Below are positions 49,389 to 60,074 of a DNA stretch of 64,000 nucleotides, in pieces. Position 1 is the first letter of the stretch, and each line of letters begins with the position of its first letter. Under the pieces are notes generated by a model. It had not been told where the DNA came from. It worked only from the letters and a program-made list of their open reading frames with translations, and made no database searches. Position numbers and translations under genes: made by a program. Source of the stretch: Saposhnikovia divaricata (taxonomy: Eukaryota; Streptophyta; Magnoliopsida; Apiales; Apiaceae); the NCBI GenBank assembly GCA_036435485.1, contig CM071594.1:200534216-200598215 (forward strand), given 5' to 3'.

Positions 49389-50374
49389 TGTTAGGAATAT
49401 GTTGTACTTGATGATAACTTCACAATCAATCAAATTGTATAAGGTTTTGTAGCTGTCAACGGATGAGGATTTATAACTCTATCCGTTGACAGGTAGCTCA
49501 TCAACGGATGAGGTTTTGTAGCATACTGTTGTATCTCTATGTTATCAGTTGATAGTGTTTTTATCCACAGTCATGTTGACCATCAATGGATAGGCAGAAT
49601 AGGGTAGCCAATTGTAAATAAGCTATGCTATGTAATTCTGTCCAAGTGAAAGTGTACCAACAGATGAAGACAAAACTCTATCAACGGATACAACTCAAAT
49701 CCACTCTATCAACGGATACAGCTCAATATATCATCAACGGATGTCCATGTACAATATCAACGGATAATCATTGACACTTTCTTCTATGCTAAGCTGGGGA
49801 TTAGCAGTTGATAAGGACAGGTTTGACTGACAGATCACATGAGTTGATAGTAGATACAAAAAGCAGTATGGCAGCAATACTTTGGAAACAGAGAAGAAAG
49901 AATCATTCCGTTTACACTATGAATACAAGAAAGGTGCAGGAGACATGTCTGTTCACAAGGACAACCTTTCGGCTACATGTGTATTTGGAGTGTAGTAGCA
50001 AGTCAACTAGAATTAGATTAATATTATCTTATTCCAGTAGTACTTGTAAAACTTGGGATTTATAACCAAGGGTAGCAACTCTTTGAAAGCTAGGAAAACA
50101 GATACATTTGCTTAGGGTTTTTGTTGAATATCCTTAGAAAGCAAAGAGCTGTAAAACAGAAGCTGTGTACTTTTGTATCACAGAGTTTTCTTCGAATAAA
50201 AGCTTCAGGTGGTGCATTTAACCACCTGATTTTTATGTGTTTGTGCATTAATCTTTCTACAGCAATTATCTAAGTATAGATTTCTGGAGTTCTTATCAGA
50301 AATTTATAAATATCAAGAATTGTATTCAACCCCCCTCTTCTACAATTATACAAGTGTGTAATCTGGGAATAACA
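49389..50374 (+). repeat. 3' LTR of SIRE-1
   Basis: 986 bp. It lacks one ATCAACGGAT-containing unit of about 27 bp relative to the 5' LTR. Confidence 0.95.
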
Positions 50375-50379
50375 TGTAC

Positions 50380-52720
50380 TATCTTAATATTTTGTGACTT
50401 TCATAGATGATTATTCTAAATTTTGTTATGTGTATTTGCTTAGAACAAAAGATGAGGTGTTTCTTTGTTTTAAAACTTATAAACCTGAAGTAGAAAAAAA
50501 AAAGACACAGAAATTAAAATTCTTAGGTCTGATAGAGGTGGCGAATATATTTCTAATGAGATGGCTTTATATTTTTAGGAACATGGCATTATTCATGAAT
50601 TTTTGCCTCCTTACTCTCCACAGTCCAACGGAGTCGCGGAAAGGAAAAATCGTACTTTAATGAATATGGTAAACTCTATGCTTATTAATTCTGGTGCTCC
50701 TGAAAATCTTTGGGGTGAGGCTTTATTAACCGCATGTTATATTTTGAATCATGTACCTCAAAAGATTAGTAAAATTACTCCTTATCAATTTTGGAAACGT
50801 AGAGCTCCAAATCTCGAGTACTTAAGAGTTTGGGGTTGTTTAGCTAAAGTTAGTATTCCCGGTCCTAAAAAGAGAAAATTAGGATCTCAAACGGTTGACG
50901 CTATTTTTGTTGGTTAATCCCTGATAGTGTTACTAATAGGTTTCTTGTGATTCGTTCTGATACTAGTGAAATTTCTGCTAATACTATTATTGAAGCTAGA
51001 GATGCAACTTATTTTGAGAATGTGTTTCCTTATAAGACTAGAATATGTGAAATAGTTGTTAATACCTCTCGTTCTTTACATGATGTAGCTTCTACGTCTA
51101 ATTCTTTAGATGAACCTTGAAGGAGTAAAAGAGTTAGAACTGAAAAAGATTTTGGTGATGATTTTCTTGTTTATTTACTTGAAGGTGAACTTTTATCTTA
51201 TTATGATGCCATGTCTTCTTCCGATGCTCCTTTTTGGAAAGAAGCAATAAATAGTGAACTTCAATCAATAATGGAAAACAGTACTTGGTATTTAACTGAT
51301 TTACCCCAAGACTGTAAGACGGTAGGCTCTAGATGGATATTTAAAAAGAAACTAAAACCTGATGGGTCTGTGTATAAATACAAGGCTAGATTAGTTACTA
51401 AAGGGTTCACACAAAAGAAAGAAATTGATTACTTTGATACTTATGCACCTGTAGCTAGAATTTCTACTATTCGTACTTTGTTAGCTTTAGCTTCTATTTA
51501 TAATTTGCATATTCATCAAATGGATGTTAAAACTGCATTTTTAAATGGTGAATTAGAAGAAGAGATTTATATGCAACAACCCGAAGGAGTTGTTGTTAAA
51601 GGACAAGAACATAAGGTTTGTAGATTAGTTAAGTCTATATATGGTTTAAAACAAGCCCCAAAAGATTGGTATGAAAAATTTGATAGTGTGATCACTAAAG
51701 ATGGATTTGTTACTAATGAGTTTGATAGATGCTTCTATTCAAAGGTGATCGATAATGAGTTCGTATTATTATATGTATATGTTAATGATATCTTGATATT
51801 TAGTAAGTCTTTGTCTAATATAGTAGATGTTAAAAATTATCTTGGTACAATGTTTGATGTGAAAGATCTAGGAGAAGCAAATGTTATTTTAGGGATGCAA
51901 ATATCAAGAAGTGAGAAAGGTATTCATTTATCTTTAAGTCATTTGATTGAGAATATGCTTAAAAAGTATAATTACTTTGATTGCAAACCTGTGTCAACTC
52001 CATATTCCCCTAATGTGCCTCTATAAAGAATATAGGAAAACCTGTTTCTAAGTTAAAATATTCTCAGATGATTGGTTCTCTTCTTTATATTGCTAATAGA
52101 ACTAGGCCTGATATTTCTTATGTTGTTGGTAGGCTTAGTATATACTAGTAATCCTAGTAAGGAACATTGGAAAGCATTGGAAAGTGTTTTTTTTAAGAGG
52201 CTCTATAAATTATTGTCTTGTGTATTGTGGTTACCCAAATATTTTAGAAGGATATTTTGATGCTAATTGGGTTTCTGATTTTCGTAACATAAAGTCTACT
52301 TAAGGTTATATTTTTATGTTAGGTGGAGCAGCTGTCTCATGGGGTTCAACTAAGAAAACTGTTATTACTAGAAGTAAACCTGAAGCTGAACTTATAGCAC
52401 TCGATACTACTTGCATGGAAGCTGAATGGCTTCGGAATCTCTTACTTGATTTAACATTTCTGCTCAATAATATTCCACCTGTTTCTATACATTGTGATTC
52501 TAAAAATTTTCTTGATATGTTGGAGCAGAAAAATATCAATGATAAAATGAACAGACATCTGTAGATGCGTTACAAGTCAGTCAAGCGCTTGATAAAGACA
52601 AGATATGTTGCTACGAATTTTGTGAGATCTGAAATGAATTTGTCCGATCCTTTGACGAAAGGATTATTTAGGAATAAAGTCCTAGATTCATCGAGGGAAA
52701 TGGAGCTAAACCCATAATGT
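50380..52720 (+). pseudogene. pol: 5'-truncated pol of copia-2 (integrase core to RNase H)
   Basis: A stub of the 5' LTR (to about 50393) is joined directly to integrase: TFIDDYSKFCYVYLLRTKDE (50394 on), with frameshifts to PYSPQSNGVAERKNRTLMN (50606 on) and VWGC (50830). Another break near 50917 precedes D-S-V-T-N-R-F-L-V-I-R, and a TGA lies at about 51118-51120. RT is open from 51211 to 52026 (YKARLVTKGFTQKKEIDYFD, MDVKTAFLNGELEEEIYMQQ). The active site reads Y-V-N-D at 51778-51789, where Y-V-D-D is expected. RNase H pieces continue with stops to about 52720 (SDPLTKGLF). Gag and protease are missing. Clearly dead. Confidence 0.88.
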
Positions 52721-53256
52721 AGTCATCGACAGTAGAAACCCTTCTTCTTATAAAGGTCATAGGGTATTAACAAGCGGGACTGGTGAGCTGCGTACGAGCT
52801 TTCATTTTTATGGAGTTTTACACCTTTGAAGTTGTACATAGATACATTATTCTACCCCATTCGTATGATGATGAAGTGGTCATATAGTGAACGGTAAGGT
52901 TGAGTTTCAATACTCTTAATAAGTCTTAAGGCGGAATTTGCGAGGTACTTGTCCATTCACTAGTACCTTTTAGGACTTACCTACGTGAGAGTAGTTGTGT
53001 GGCCGCAACTATGAGACATGGGTTAATCTCTAGAAACTCTCATGAGTCGGTCTTTTGCGCATGGCCTTTATAGTGCAAACCCGGACGATTGAATTTTCTA
53101 TATTGCGTGTGCTTTTGTTGATACTTGGTTAAAAAGGGCCCAGTTCAAGGTTTTAGTCCACTAAGGTTCTTTCAAGTTGAGATGATTGTCACTAGGTACA
53201 AGTTCAAAGCCGGAAGCTACTTGTGCTGAGTACGTGATATCGTGTGCTCACCTTTG

Positions 53257-53306
<50 letters not shown>

Positions 53307-53350
53307 TGTGCTATTTTATATTTTTAAAAATTTTACTTTTTGGGGGCGTT
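52721..53350 (+). other. 3' non-coding region of copia-2 with (TA)n and polypurine tract
   Basis: Non-coding. A (TA)n microsatellite occupies 53258-53304. TTTTTGGGGGCGTT at about 53337-53350 is the polypurine tract before the LTR. Confidence 0.75.
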
Positions 53351-54385
53351 TGTTAGATTTTTTGTATACAATAAAGAAAAAATAAAATTTTCTTTTATTT
53401 ATTTTATTTTATTTTAGTAATTTTTTTTACTAATAATTTGTATTTTTTTAATTATTCTTATTTTCCCGTTGATCTATCTTCCCGTTGGAGTCTCTATCTT
53501 TTTCTAATTAAAGTGGTTTATTACTCTATTTTATGACTTATTATTACTCTGACGTTACTTCTTTTTTTTGAGTTTTTATAAAGGGGAATAGGTTTATCTT
53601 TTTTGTGATTCAGTACTGAGCTTCTACTTCTCCACTACACACAAGATCAACTGATCATTTGGTTTCCGAGCTCTTATCATATAATTTTATTATTATATTA
53701 TTATTGTTATACGCATTCTGTTTCCACAAAACTCATATCAAAAGTGAGATTAGTTTAGTGTAATATTATATTCTTGAATTTGTGAGAATACGAACATACA
53801 AGAATCTTACATATATTTTTTAAATTATCTTTGAGCACCGGAAAATTCTTCGTTATTTCTTCAACTCGTTCGTGCACGCTGGAAGATAAACCGCAAGGGG
53901 GTGTTGTACCGCTAAGAATTTGTTAATTGAGACCTTGCACGAAAAGGGGCAAAACTTCCTTAGGCCAACGTGTTTACGTGCCTCATCCCACTTATCAAGA
54001 TTATCTATATCCTTTTTTATTTATTAGTTTAAATATTACACTTGTTAATTATATTTATGCGATATTTGCTTGTGAAATCTTGATTTCTCATGTTTACAAA
54101 ATCAACTGGTGTGGCCTGCTGTTGTTAAGTAATTTAGTTTTAAGATTTTGATTAGTTTGACTAGTGTTTTATTTTCCTGTACAAGTCTATTTGGCAAATT
54201 GTGTCTTGTCTATATCACTACAACTTAAGTGTGCAACATTTTTCGTGTAAATGTTTGTTATGTACAATCTTAAAATTGAGTCATATTTGATACATATAAT
54301 TTGTTTATTTTTTTCCATGTTAGAATTTGTTAGATTTATTATTCTACCCAATTTTATATTATAGTGCAGTACTAGTTTTATAACA
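53351..54385 (+). repeat. 3' LTR of copia-2
   Basis: 1035 bp, the uninterrupted version of the LTR. Its last 115 bp (54271-54385) are absent from the left copy. Followed by TTAAC (54386-54390). Confidence 0.9.
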
Positions 54386-54390
54386 TTAAC

Positions 54391-54902
54391 AAGATCCACT
54401 AAAGCGCGGTCACACATTAATTCAAGTATCACTTCTACTTCTATCAACAATAAGTAAAAGCAAAACAAGAACACATAAATATTTGACGTGGAAACACCCA
54501 TGTCTCAACTCGTATTATTAATCTAAACAATTATCAATAATACATCAAAACACTAACACCCAAACGGTGTCCCAAACCCGATACTTGAGCCAACAGTGCT
54601 CAAGCATCTCCCAAACAATACTTAAGACTACATCTCATAGTATTAACCCTCTTACCAAACAAATACAATACGACTATGTATATATAGCCCTCCAAAACTT
54701 AGCTACCAAGACTTACCATACTTGTTCTACAAGTCTTACCATATTTGTTATACAAGCCTTCCAATTCTTGGCACCTAATTACCTAACTTAGTGATCAAGA
54801 CATACCATATATAATAATTGTCTACACATACAATTATTATCTTACCAATATATATCTTAAACCACCCAAGCCCATAACATCATATTGGGTTGAAACCCAA
54901 CA
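54391..54902 (-). repeat. 3' LTR of the short LTR element, second piece
   Basis: Continues 19657-19737 and matches 55529-56041 with scattered differences. Ends GAAACCCAACA; the polypurine tract (minus GAAAGGGAGGAT) follows at 54903-54914. Confidence 0.9.
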
Positions 54903-55447
54903 ATCCTCCCTTTCAAACCAATTACCATATCGGATTGAACGGTAACCATCAAGCCTCGACGTCCATTCACCAATGCCTCCCCTCGAACAAGAATCTCCTC
55001 TTACTCTTCCAAATATTTAGTGTCGCTAAAACCCGTATAGTGACCCTCCAAACCATCGTTCTTCACCATAATGATGTATCAATCTACAAAATCACGTGCA
55101 TTAACCACCACGAGTGCTCTTCCATCAATTGAGTCACCCGATTCTTGCTTTCACAATCCTTCGACCTCCTAAAGAACATCTGTAGTATCACCTGAATAGT
55201 TCACCTGATTGATCAAGCCATTGAAACAATTGCGATGACCTCTTCCATCTTCTTCCATCTCGAGTCCGAACACACGATTGATCCATGGTGCAAGTCAACC
55301 GCCAAACCGCACGTAACTTTGTCTCTTCCCGCTTTAGCAGTCTTCTTGTCAGCAAATCCTTCATTGTACTCTGCCATACCAATTAAACCTTGAACTTTTC
55401 CTCACCCTCATCCATCTCGAACCCGAACCTTGGCTCTTGATACCACT
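54903..55447 (-). other. Internal domain of the short LTR element
   Basis: 545 bp between polypurine tract and primer site. An open frame of about 64 codons on the minus strand (55382-55188) has no recognisable domain. No gag or pol. Confidence 0.75.
55431..55445 (-). other. Primer-binding site of the short LTR element
   Basis: The minus strand reads TGGTATCAAGAGCCA, initiator-Met type, two bases inside the LTR end. Confidence 0.9.
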
Positions 55448-56041
55448 TGTTAGGTTAGGGGACTTACACAATCTGAGATTCACAAACAACCAATACAGAG
55501 CACACACATAACCAATCGATTAGTTAACAAGATCCACTAAAGCGCGATCACACATTAATTCAATTATCACTTCTACTTCTATCAACAATAAGTAAAAACA
55601 AAACAAGAACACACAAATATTTGACATGGAAACACCCACGTCCCAACTCGTATTATTAATCTAAACAATTATCAATAATACATCAAAACACTAACACCCA
55701 AACGGTGTCCCAAACCCGATACTTGAGCCAACAATGCTCAAGCATCTCTCAAACAATATCTAAGACTACATCTCTTAAGTATTCACCATCTTACCAAACA
55801 AATACAATAAGACTACGTATATATATCCCTCCAAAACATAGTCACCAAGACTTACAATACTTGTTCTACAAGTCTTACCATACTTGTTATTCAAGCCTTC
55901 CAATTCTTGGCACCTAATTACCCAACTTAATGACCAAGACATACCATAGATAATAATTGTCTACACATACAATTATTATCTTATCAATATATATCTTAAA
56001 CCACCCAAGCCCATAACATCATATTGGGTTGAAACCCAACA
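55448..56041 (-). repeat. 5' LTR of the short LTR element
   Basis: 594 bp, TGTTAGG...CCCAACA; the complete copy. Confidence 0.92.
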
Positions 56042-57043
56042 AACTCGTCGAGAATCCTAGCATGCTTCAAAATAGTGTATGTTTCTTTCTTCATACGTTA
56101 CTAAGTTCTTGAAATGACTTAGCTTCCAAACCCACGTGATGCTTTATGCAAAAGATCTTTTTGCTTTTAAACTTCATATCTGAAAAGTAGCTTTAATCGA
56201 AAAGATAATCTTTTCGAAAGTCAATAAGCTTTTCTGCTTATTGAGCTATGCTTGAACTTCCCAGATAAAAGAACTGATCCTTGTGTATTTGACAAGATAT
56301 CCTTTGATCTTCAGTAGTAGTGTAATCATGTTGGAGGTTGCTTCCACTCTTATTGTTGCCCTTGATATCAAATAAACAGTGACTGATTTCACCTTTCACT
56401 TTGAAGACTTTGAGCCTTCAAATATTTACAATTTGACTCCCTACTCGTAACATCCTCAGTGTAATTGATCACTGCCTATAAGTCACGGGTTGCAAAGTAC
56501 TTCTGGGTTTAATCTCCATTCGATATGTTCCATTAGAGAACTCTGGCATTATTAAGAAACCTGGCTGAGTTCTCGAACAGATGAATCTTGAGTTCTCGAA
56601 TGTTGACTTCTCGAATAGTTCCTTTTTTTGTGAGTTCTCGAATGACTTCTCGAACATCCTATTGTCTAGACTTCTCGAATAGTGTATGTTACAGACTTCT
56701 CGAACACAGGAGCAGCCTGACTTCTCGAACTAGGACTTCTCGAATAAACCCTTTTTGTTAGAGTTCTCGAATGACTTCTCGAACTCATCTTTTCTTGACT
56801 TCTCGAACTTACTTGCATGGTTATAGTAAACTCTCTTCTGATTACAGATATCTGATTGTAGCATAACAAGGCTCATTACAGAAATAACTCCTAATTGTTT
56901 GCAGAGTTCCATTCTTAAGATATTGCTTTAGTTGACCTGCATTTCAGTTAGCTTCCTGATCTAATTGTCATCTTCGATTCCTTGATTCATTTTCTGCCTT
57001 GTGGTATTTGTTATCATCATCTATAGACATATATGTCTCAACA
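56042..57043 (-). repeat. 3' LTR of SIRE-2 (incomplete)
   Basis: Starts on the minus strand with TGTTGAGACATATATG at 57043, next to the polypurine tract, and continues to the short LTR element at 56041 without reaching a CA end plus duplication. Its remainder may lie left of 19657. It contains the TTCTCGAA array at 56570-56807. Confidence 0.7.
56570..56807. promoter_or_regulatory. Array of twelve TTCTCGAA boxes in the SIRE-2 LTR
   Basis: Exact TTCTCGAA at 56570, 56593, 56608, 56635, 56647, 56672, 56697, 56722, 56737, 56764, 56776 and 56800. Each is TTCnnGAA, the two-unit core of a heat-shock element. The spacings repeat with a 129-bp period (15, 27, 12, 25, 25, 25). Regulatory function is inferred. 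Confidence 0.65.
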
Positions 57044-57057
57044 ATCTCCCCCTATTT
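57044..57057 (-). other. Polypurine tract of SIRE-2
   Basis: The minus strand reads TAAATAGGGGGAGAT before the LTR. Confidence 0.85.
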
Positions 57058-57479
57058 ATGTCTTTGAGAAAAGGACATAATTCTAGAGAGTGATGATAAC
57101 AAAAACCACTCTTCAGATTTTTCTTTCATTAGGACAGAAAATACTGATCAAGCTTCCTCGACACAGTTTCTGGATTGAACTACTCACTTCACTTGAGTAC
57201 TGAGAACTGCTCCCCCTATGTATAGCATCCAATTCTGAGAGTCCGTTCTGTTCCTTCACTTGCTGGTTGGTCTGAAGGTCTCTTCTCCCCTTTTAACTTT
57301 GATATCTGAAATTACTGAACCTTCTCCCCCTTTGTTGAAACATAAAGAGAAGCCTTTTGATGTTTGAAGAAGAAAATTTTACCCTTCAAACTTCTCAAGA
57401 AGAAAATCTAAATCCCCTTAAACTTCTCCCCCTTTTTTGTTATCAGCAAGATGAGAAGCTAGAATAGTTAGGATGAGAA

Positions 57480-58330
57480 CCAGAGGGATGGGAAGCTAGA
57501 ATCTGTAGAAAAAAATAAAAAAAAATCTTCTCTCTTAATCGCTCTGTTTTAGCATCAGGATCTCATCCTGACTCACTTCACACAGCTCACCTTCCCTTCC
57601 TAAAGGGGTACTCAACCTCTCCTTTTGCTCTCTTGGAAGAAATAGGAGACCACTCTTATACACAACTCACCTTTTGCCCTGGAGCAACCAGGCTTCTCCT
57701 GTTTTTCACTCCCTTCCCTCAGTCCTAAAGTGAAATGATAAGATTCCATAGAGATGGTAGAAGTATAGACATAAAGCATTGATGTACCAGAAAACAAGAT
57801 AAGAATTCAATAAACTGCTCTGGAAAGAACTTAGAGAATTCAAGGCCGAGTGTTGGCTTCTTCATGAAATGAGATGAAGAATCAAGAGTGATTGGTGTGT
57901 GTATTGAAGTGCTTCATTGTCACAAATTAGGTATCCATGAGTGGGGCTGAATCTTCACATATAGAAGATTCATCAACCTGAATTTGAGAAAGTAGTTAAG
58001 AGTAACATGTGGGTGCTCCCCCTGTGTCCCTGCAACTTGTACTAACTCCTGGCTAGAAAACAAGTATGAGTAGGTTTCACAACTGTGTCCCTTACCCTCA
58101 CTAAGTGTGTTCCTAGTTAGGAACTGAATTCAATAGTTGAAGCCTGTTAAGAGACTAAAACTAGAAATGTGGATGTCATTATTAATCTCTATGCCTTTTC
58201 GGGAAGACATAGGATGGCTACGCTGGTTTTACACACACTTACCTTCCTTGTTCTTGTGGTTTCTTGATGTTCACCACTTCCCTCACCCTCACTTTCCTCT
58301 TGTTCACTCCTCTCAGGTTAAGATATGAAA
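57480..58330 (-). pseudogene. Degenerate ORF3-like sequence of SIRE-2
   Basis: The minus-strand frame at 57797-57612 reads L-G-L-R-E-G-S-E-K and R-A-K-G-E, matching L-L-G-L-R-E-G-S-E-R and Q-A-K-G-E of the SIRE-1 ORF3 near 46500-46560. Downstream bases around 57560-57510 also align with 46650-46710 of SIRE-1 at the nucleotide level. Stops and shifts prevent any long frame. This is a relic of the same third ORF, with its N-terminal half lost or replaced. Confidence 0.6.
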
Positions 58331-59460
58331 GATTTGTCAACTACAGTTTGTTAAGAAACTGTAGAGGGGGTTAAAGATGGGAATCTGTGAATATGTGGTG
58401 TGCTGATTGGGTAGAGAATCTGGGGGACATTCCAGCAATTCTCATGTCAGCATAGTAAGGCAAAGATTTGAGGACAATACTAGAAAAATGCTGATGGAAT
58501 AGAACTCAATACCTGAGCTAGGTGTAATGCTATAAGAGCCTTCTCCATATGAAGGTTTATTCCCTTAGAGTTGCAGAACACCGTTTGACTTGATGTGCTC
58601 AGTTGACAATGTTCTTGAAGCTGTACTTAGGAAAGAGAAACAATTTTGCAGAAATAGTCATGGATATTCAATTAAGTGTCTGCAAATATGTTACATTTAT
58701 CCTAATGCCTTAGTTAGTCAACTTAAGTTAGAGTTTAATCAGAAGTGTGAAAAATAATATCTATTCATGTGCTTAAAGTTAACTAATTAGTTCTGTTTAA
58801 ACAGGGTCCAAATTAGTTGTTTTGATTTTAACCTTAATTCTAGGTGTTTTACACATGACAAATGACAGAATTGTAGAACCTGGTAGAGGAATAACCAAGG
58901 TTGCTTGTGTTAAGACCAACACTTCATCATCATCATCCTCTGTTGTCAGTTTAAGTCCTTTGGAGTACTATGAAAAGAACATGAAACTTTGCAACTGTGT
59001 AGCCATTAAAGCTCACTTTTGGGTTAGATGACAGTGTTAAGTTAGAATTAAAAACAACATGAATATTTTAAATTAACCAATATGTTCAGTGTTAATCAAA
59101 GAAATTCGAAATACCCTGATTAGATTAAAGTTAACTTAATGAAATGTGTGCCTAAAATCATGAATAGATCGAAGTTACGCATAAGGTGAATTAATCTTAC
59201 TAAACTGTAGAGATTAGTTAATTAAGACAACTTAGGTGACTTAAACACAGACTTTCTTTATCTTATCTATGTGTTCTTTGTTGAATTTTGAGTCAAATAT
59301 AATCTGAGACATGCAGAACAGATTATAACAGCAAAATATAACACAATAGATACACGAAAAGAACATTTCATTCATAAAAGATTACAAAAATGGTCGAAAA
59401 AGACCATTGAAACAATAACAAAAAAACAAAAATACATTTAAACAACATCCCCCCACCTAA
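58331..59460. other. Non-coding part of the SIRE-2 post-pol region
   Basis: AT-rich, no supported ORF. On the minus strand, 59440-59340 looks like the 3' end of the small gene: a T-rich tract, a short stem GGTCTTTTTCGACC and AATGAA-type signals. Confidence 0.5.
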
Positions 59461-59465
59461 ACTAA

Positions 59466-59678
59466 CTAGGCTGGTTTGTTGACGGCCTTGGCTGGGTCGT
59501 CGACGGAGTCTCCCCGGTTGCGTGCACGGAGAACTTCAAAAGCTGCTCGCATGGCAGCGATGGACTTTTCCTCTTCGGCGAGGAGTTCATCTATCTTCTC
59601 TTGGAGGGCCATCACCTTTTCGTAGAAAGGCATGACCTCAGACTCTTCAACTGAAACCTTTAGGAAGCTTTTTGTCAT
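59466..59678 (-). CDS. 70-codon coiled-coil-like ORF with its own promoter, in SIRE-2
   Basis: ATG at 59678-59676, stop at 59468-59466. The protein is hydrophilic and likely helical. A heptad-compatible middle (V-M-A-L-Q-E-K-I-D-E-L-L-A-E-E-E-K at residues 22-38, then A-A-M-R-A-A-F-E-V-L-R-A-R) suggests a short coiled coil. The N-terminus starts M-T-K-S-F-L-K-V; the C-terminus is disordered (D-S-V-D-D-P-A-K). A TATA box lies about 85 bases upstream, with a pyrimidine-rich leader. It occupies the place that ORF3 has in SIRE-1, between a motif-rich spacer and the ORF3-like relic. I do not recognise a family. It could be a real small protein, the surviving first exon of a longer ORF, or chance; the promoter context and lack of lesions favour a real gene. 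Confidence 0.55.
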   Translation of the reverse strand: MTKSFLKVSVEESEVMPFYEKVMALQEKIDELLAEEEKSIAAMRAAFEVLRARNRGDSVDDPAKAVNKPA

Positions 59679-59761
59679 TTTGAAAGAGAAAGGGTTGTAG
59701 AAGAAGAGAGAAAGGGATTTGTTTTTGTAAAGTGTGAGTCCAAATGATCTTTACCCCTGCC

Positions 59762-59769
59762 TATTTATA
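59762..59769 (-). promoter_or_regulatory. TATA box of the SIRE-2 internal gene
   Basis: The minus strand reads TATAAATA within GGCTTATAAATAGGCAGG. A leader with CTCTCTTCTTCT follows to the ATG at 59678. Confidence 0.6.
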
Positions 59770-60074
59770 AGCCCTGAAGTCTGAAAGATGCGACTTAATA
59801 TCTAGGAGATAAACGGGTGAAAGGTTAAGAAAAGGTCACACCTCTTTAAACACACTAATGCATGCAAAAGAGATTACACAGTGTCCTAGACTAATCCTGA
59901 CAGATCATTTAGAAAGAATAAAAAAAAAATTATGTGTGTAACTTGTTCCAAAATCATTTAAGTCTGACAGCTTAAGTCTAATCAAATCGAGACAAATAAT
60001 TTTAGAGAATAGAGCACACAAAGTATTCGATTATTCTGGTTAAATGATTAAACAATTTAATAGCATCAACAAAT

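Larger units (their letters stand above)
37481..50374 (+). mobile_element. Sirevirus-like Ty1/copia element SIRE-1 with a large third ORF
   Basis: 12,894 bp, flanked by TGTAC duplications (37476-37480 and 50375-50379). LTRs are 1012 and 986 bp; they differ by roughly 15 substitutions and one repeat-unit deletion. Order: LTR, initiator-Met primer site, gag with two CCHC knuckles, protease, integrase, RT, RNase H, spacer with its own promoter, ORF3, polypurine tract, LTR. Long gag, third ORF and large size match Sireviruses. All three ORFs are broken. Confidence 0.93.
19738..54385 (+). mobile_element. Ty1/copia element copia-2, split by a Mutator-like element and by SIRE-1
   Basis: LTR start TGTTAGATTTTTTG at 19738 and 53351; right LTR ends TAACA at 54385; TTAAC duplications on both sides. 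The left LTR is in three parts (19738-19819, 36660-37480 and a stub at about 50380-50393). Gag, protease and the first part of integrase are deleted: the LTR stub runs straight into the integrase core. What remains is a broken pol (50394-52720) and an intact-looking 3' LTR. Confidence 0.9.
19657..56041 (-). mobile_element. Short non-autonomous LTR element (TRIM/SMART-like), split by later insertions
   Basis: LTR copy 1 is in two pieces (19657-19737 and 54391-54902, 593 bp together). LTR copy 2 is 55448-56041 (594 bp). The internal domain is only 54903-55447. Flanks AATTC (19652-19656) and AACTC (56042-56046) are a target duplication with one change. Excluding the insertion, the element is about 1.7 kb with no coding capacity, hence non-autonomous. 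It is the oldest layer of the cascade. Confidence 0.85.

Noticed and set aside
54567..54791. Plus-strand frame shared with 55705-55917
   Set aside because: LTR duplication of the short element; composition-driven frame opposite to the element's direction.
57612..57797. 61-codon minus-strand frame as an independent gene
   Set aside because: Matches the ORF3 middle region of SIRE-1 and is a fragment of that degenerate ORF.
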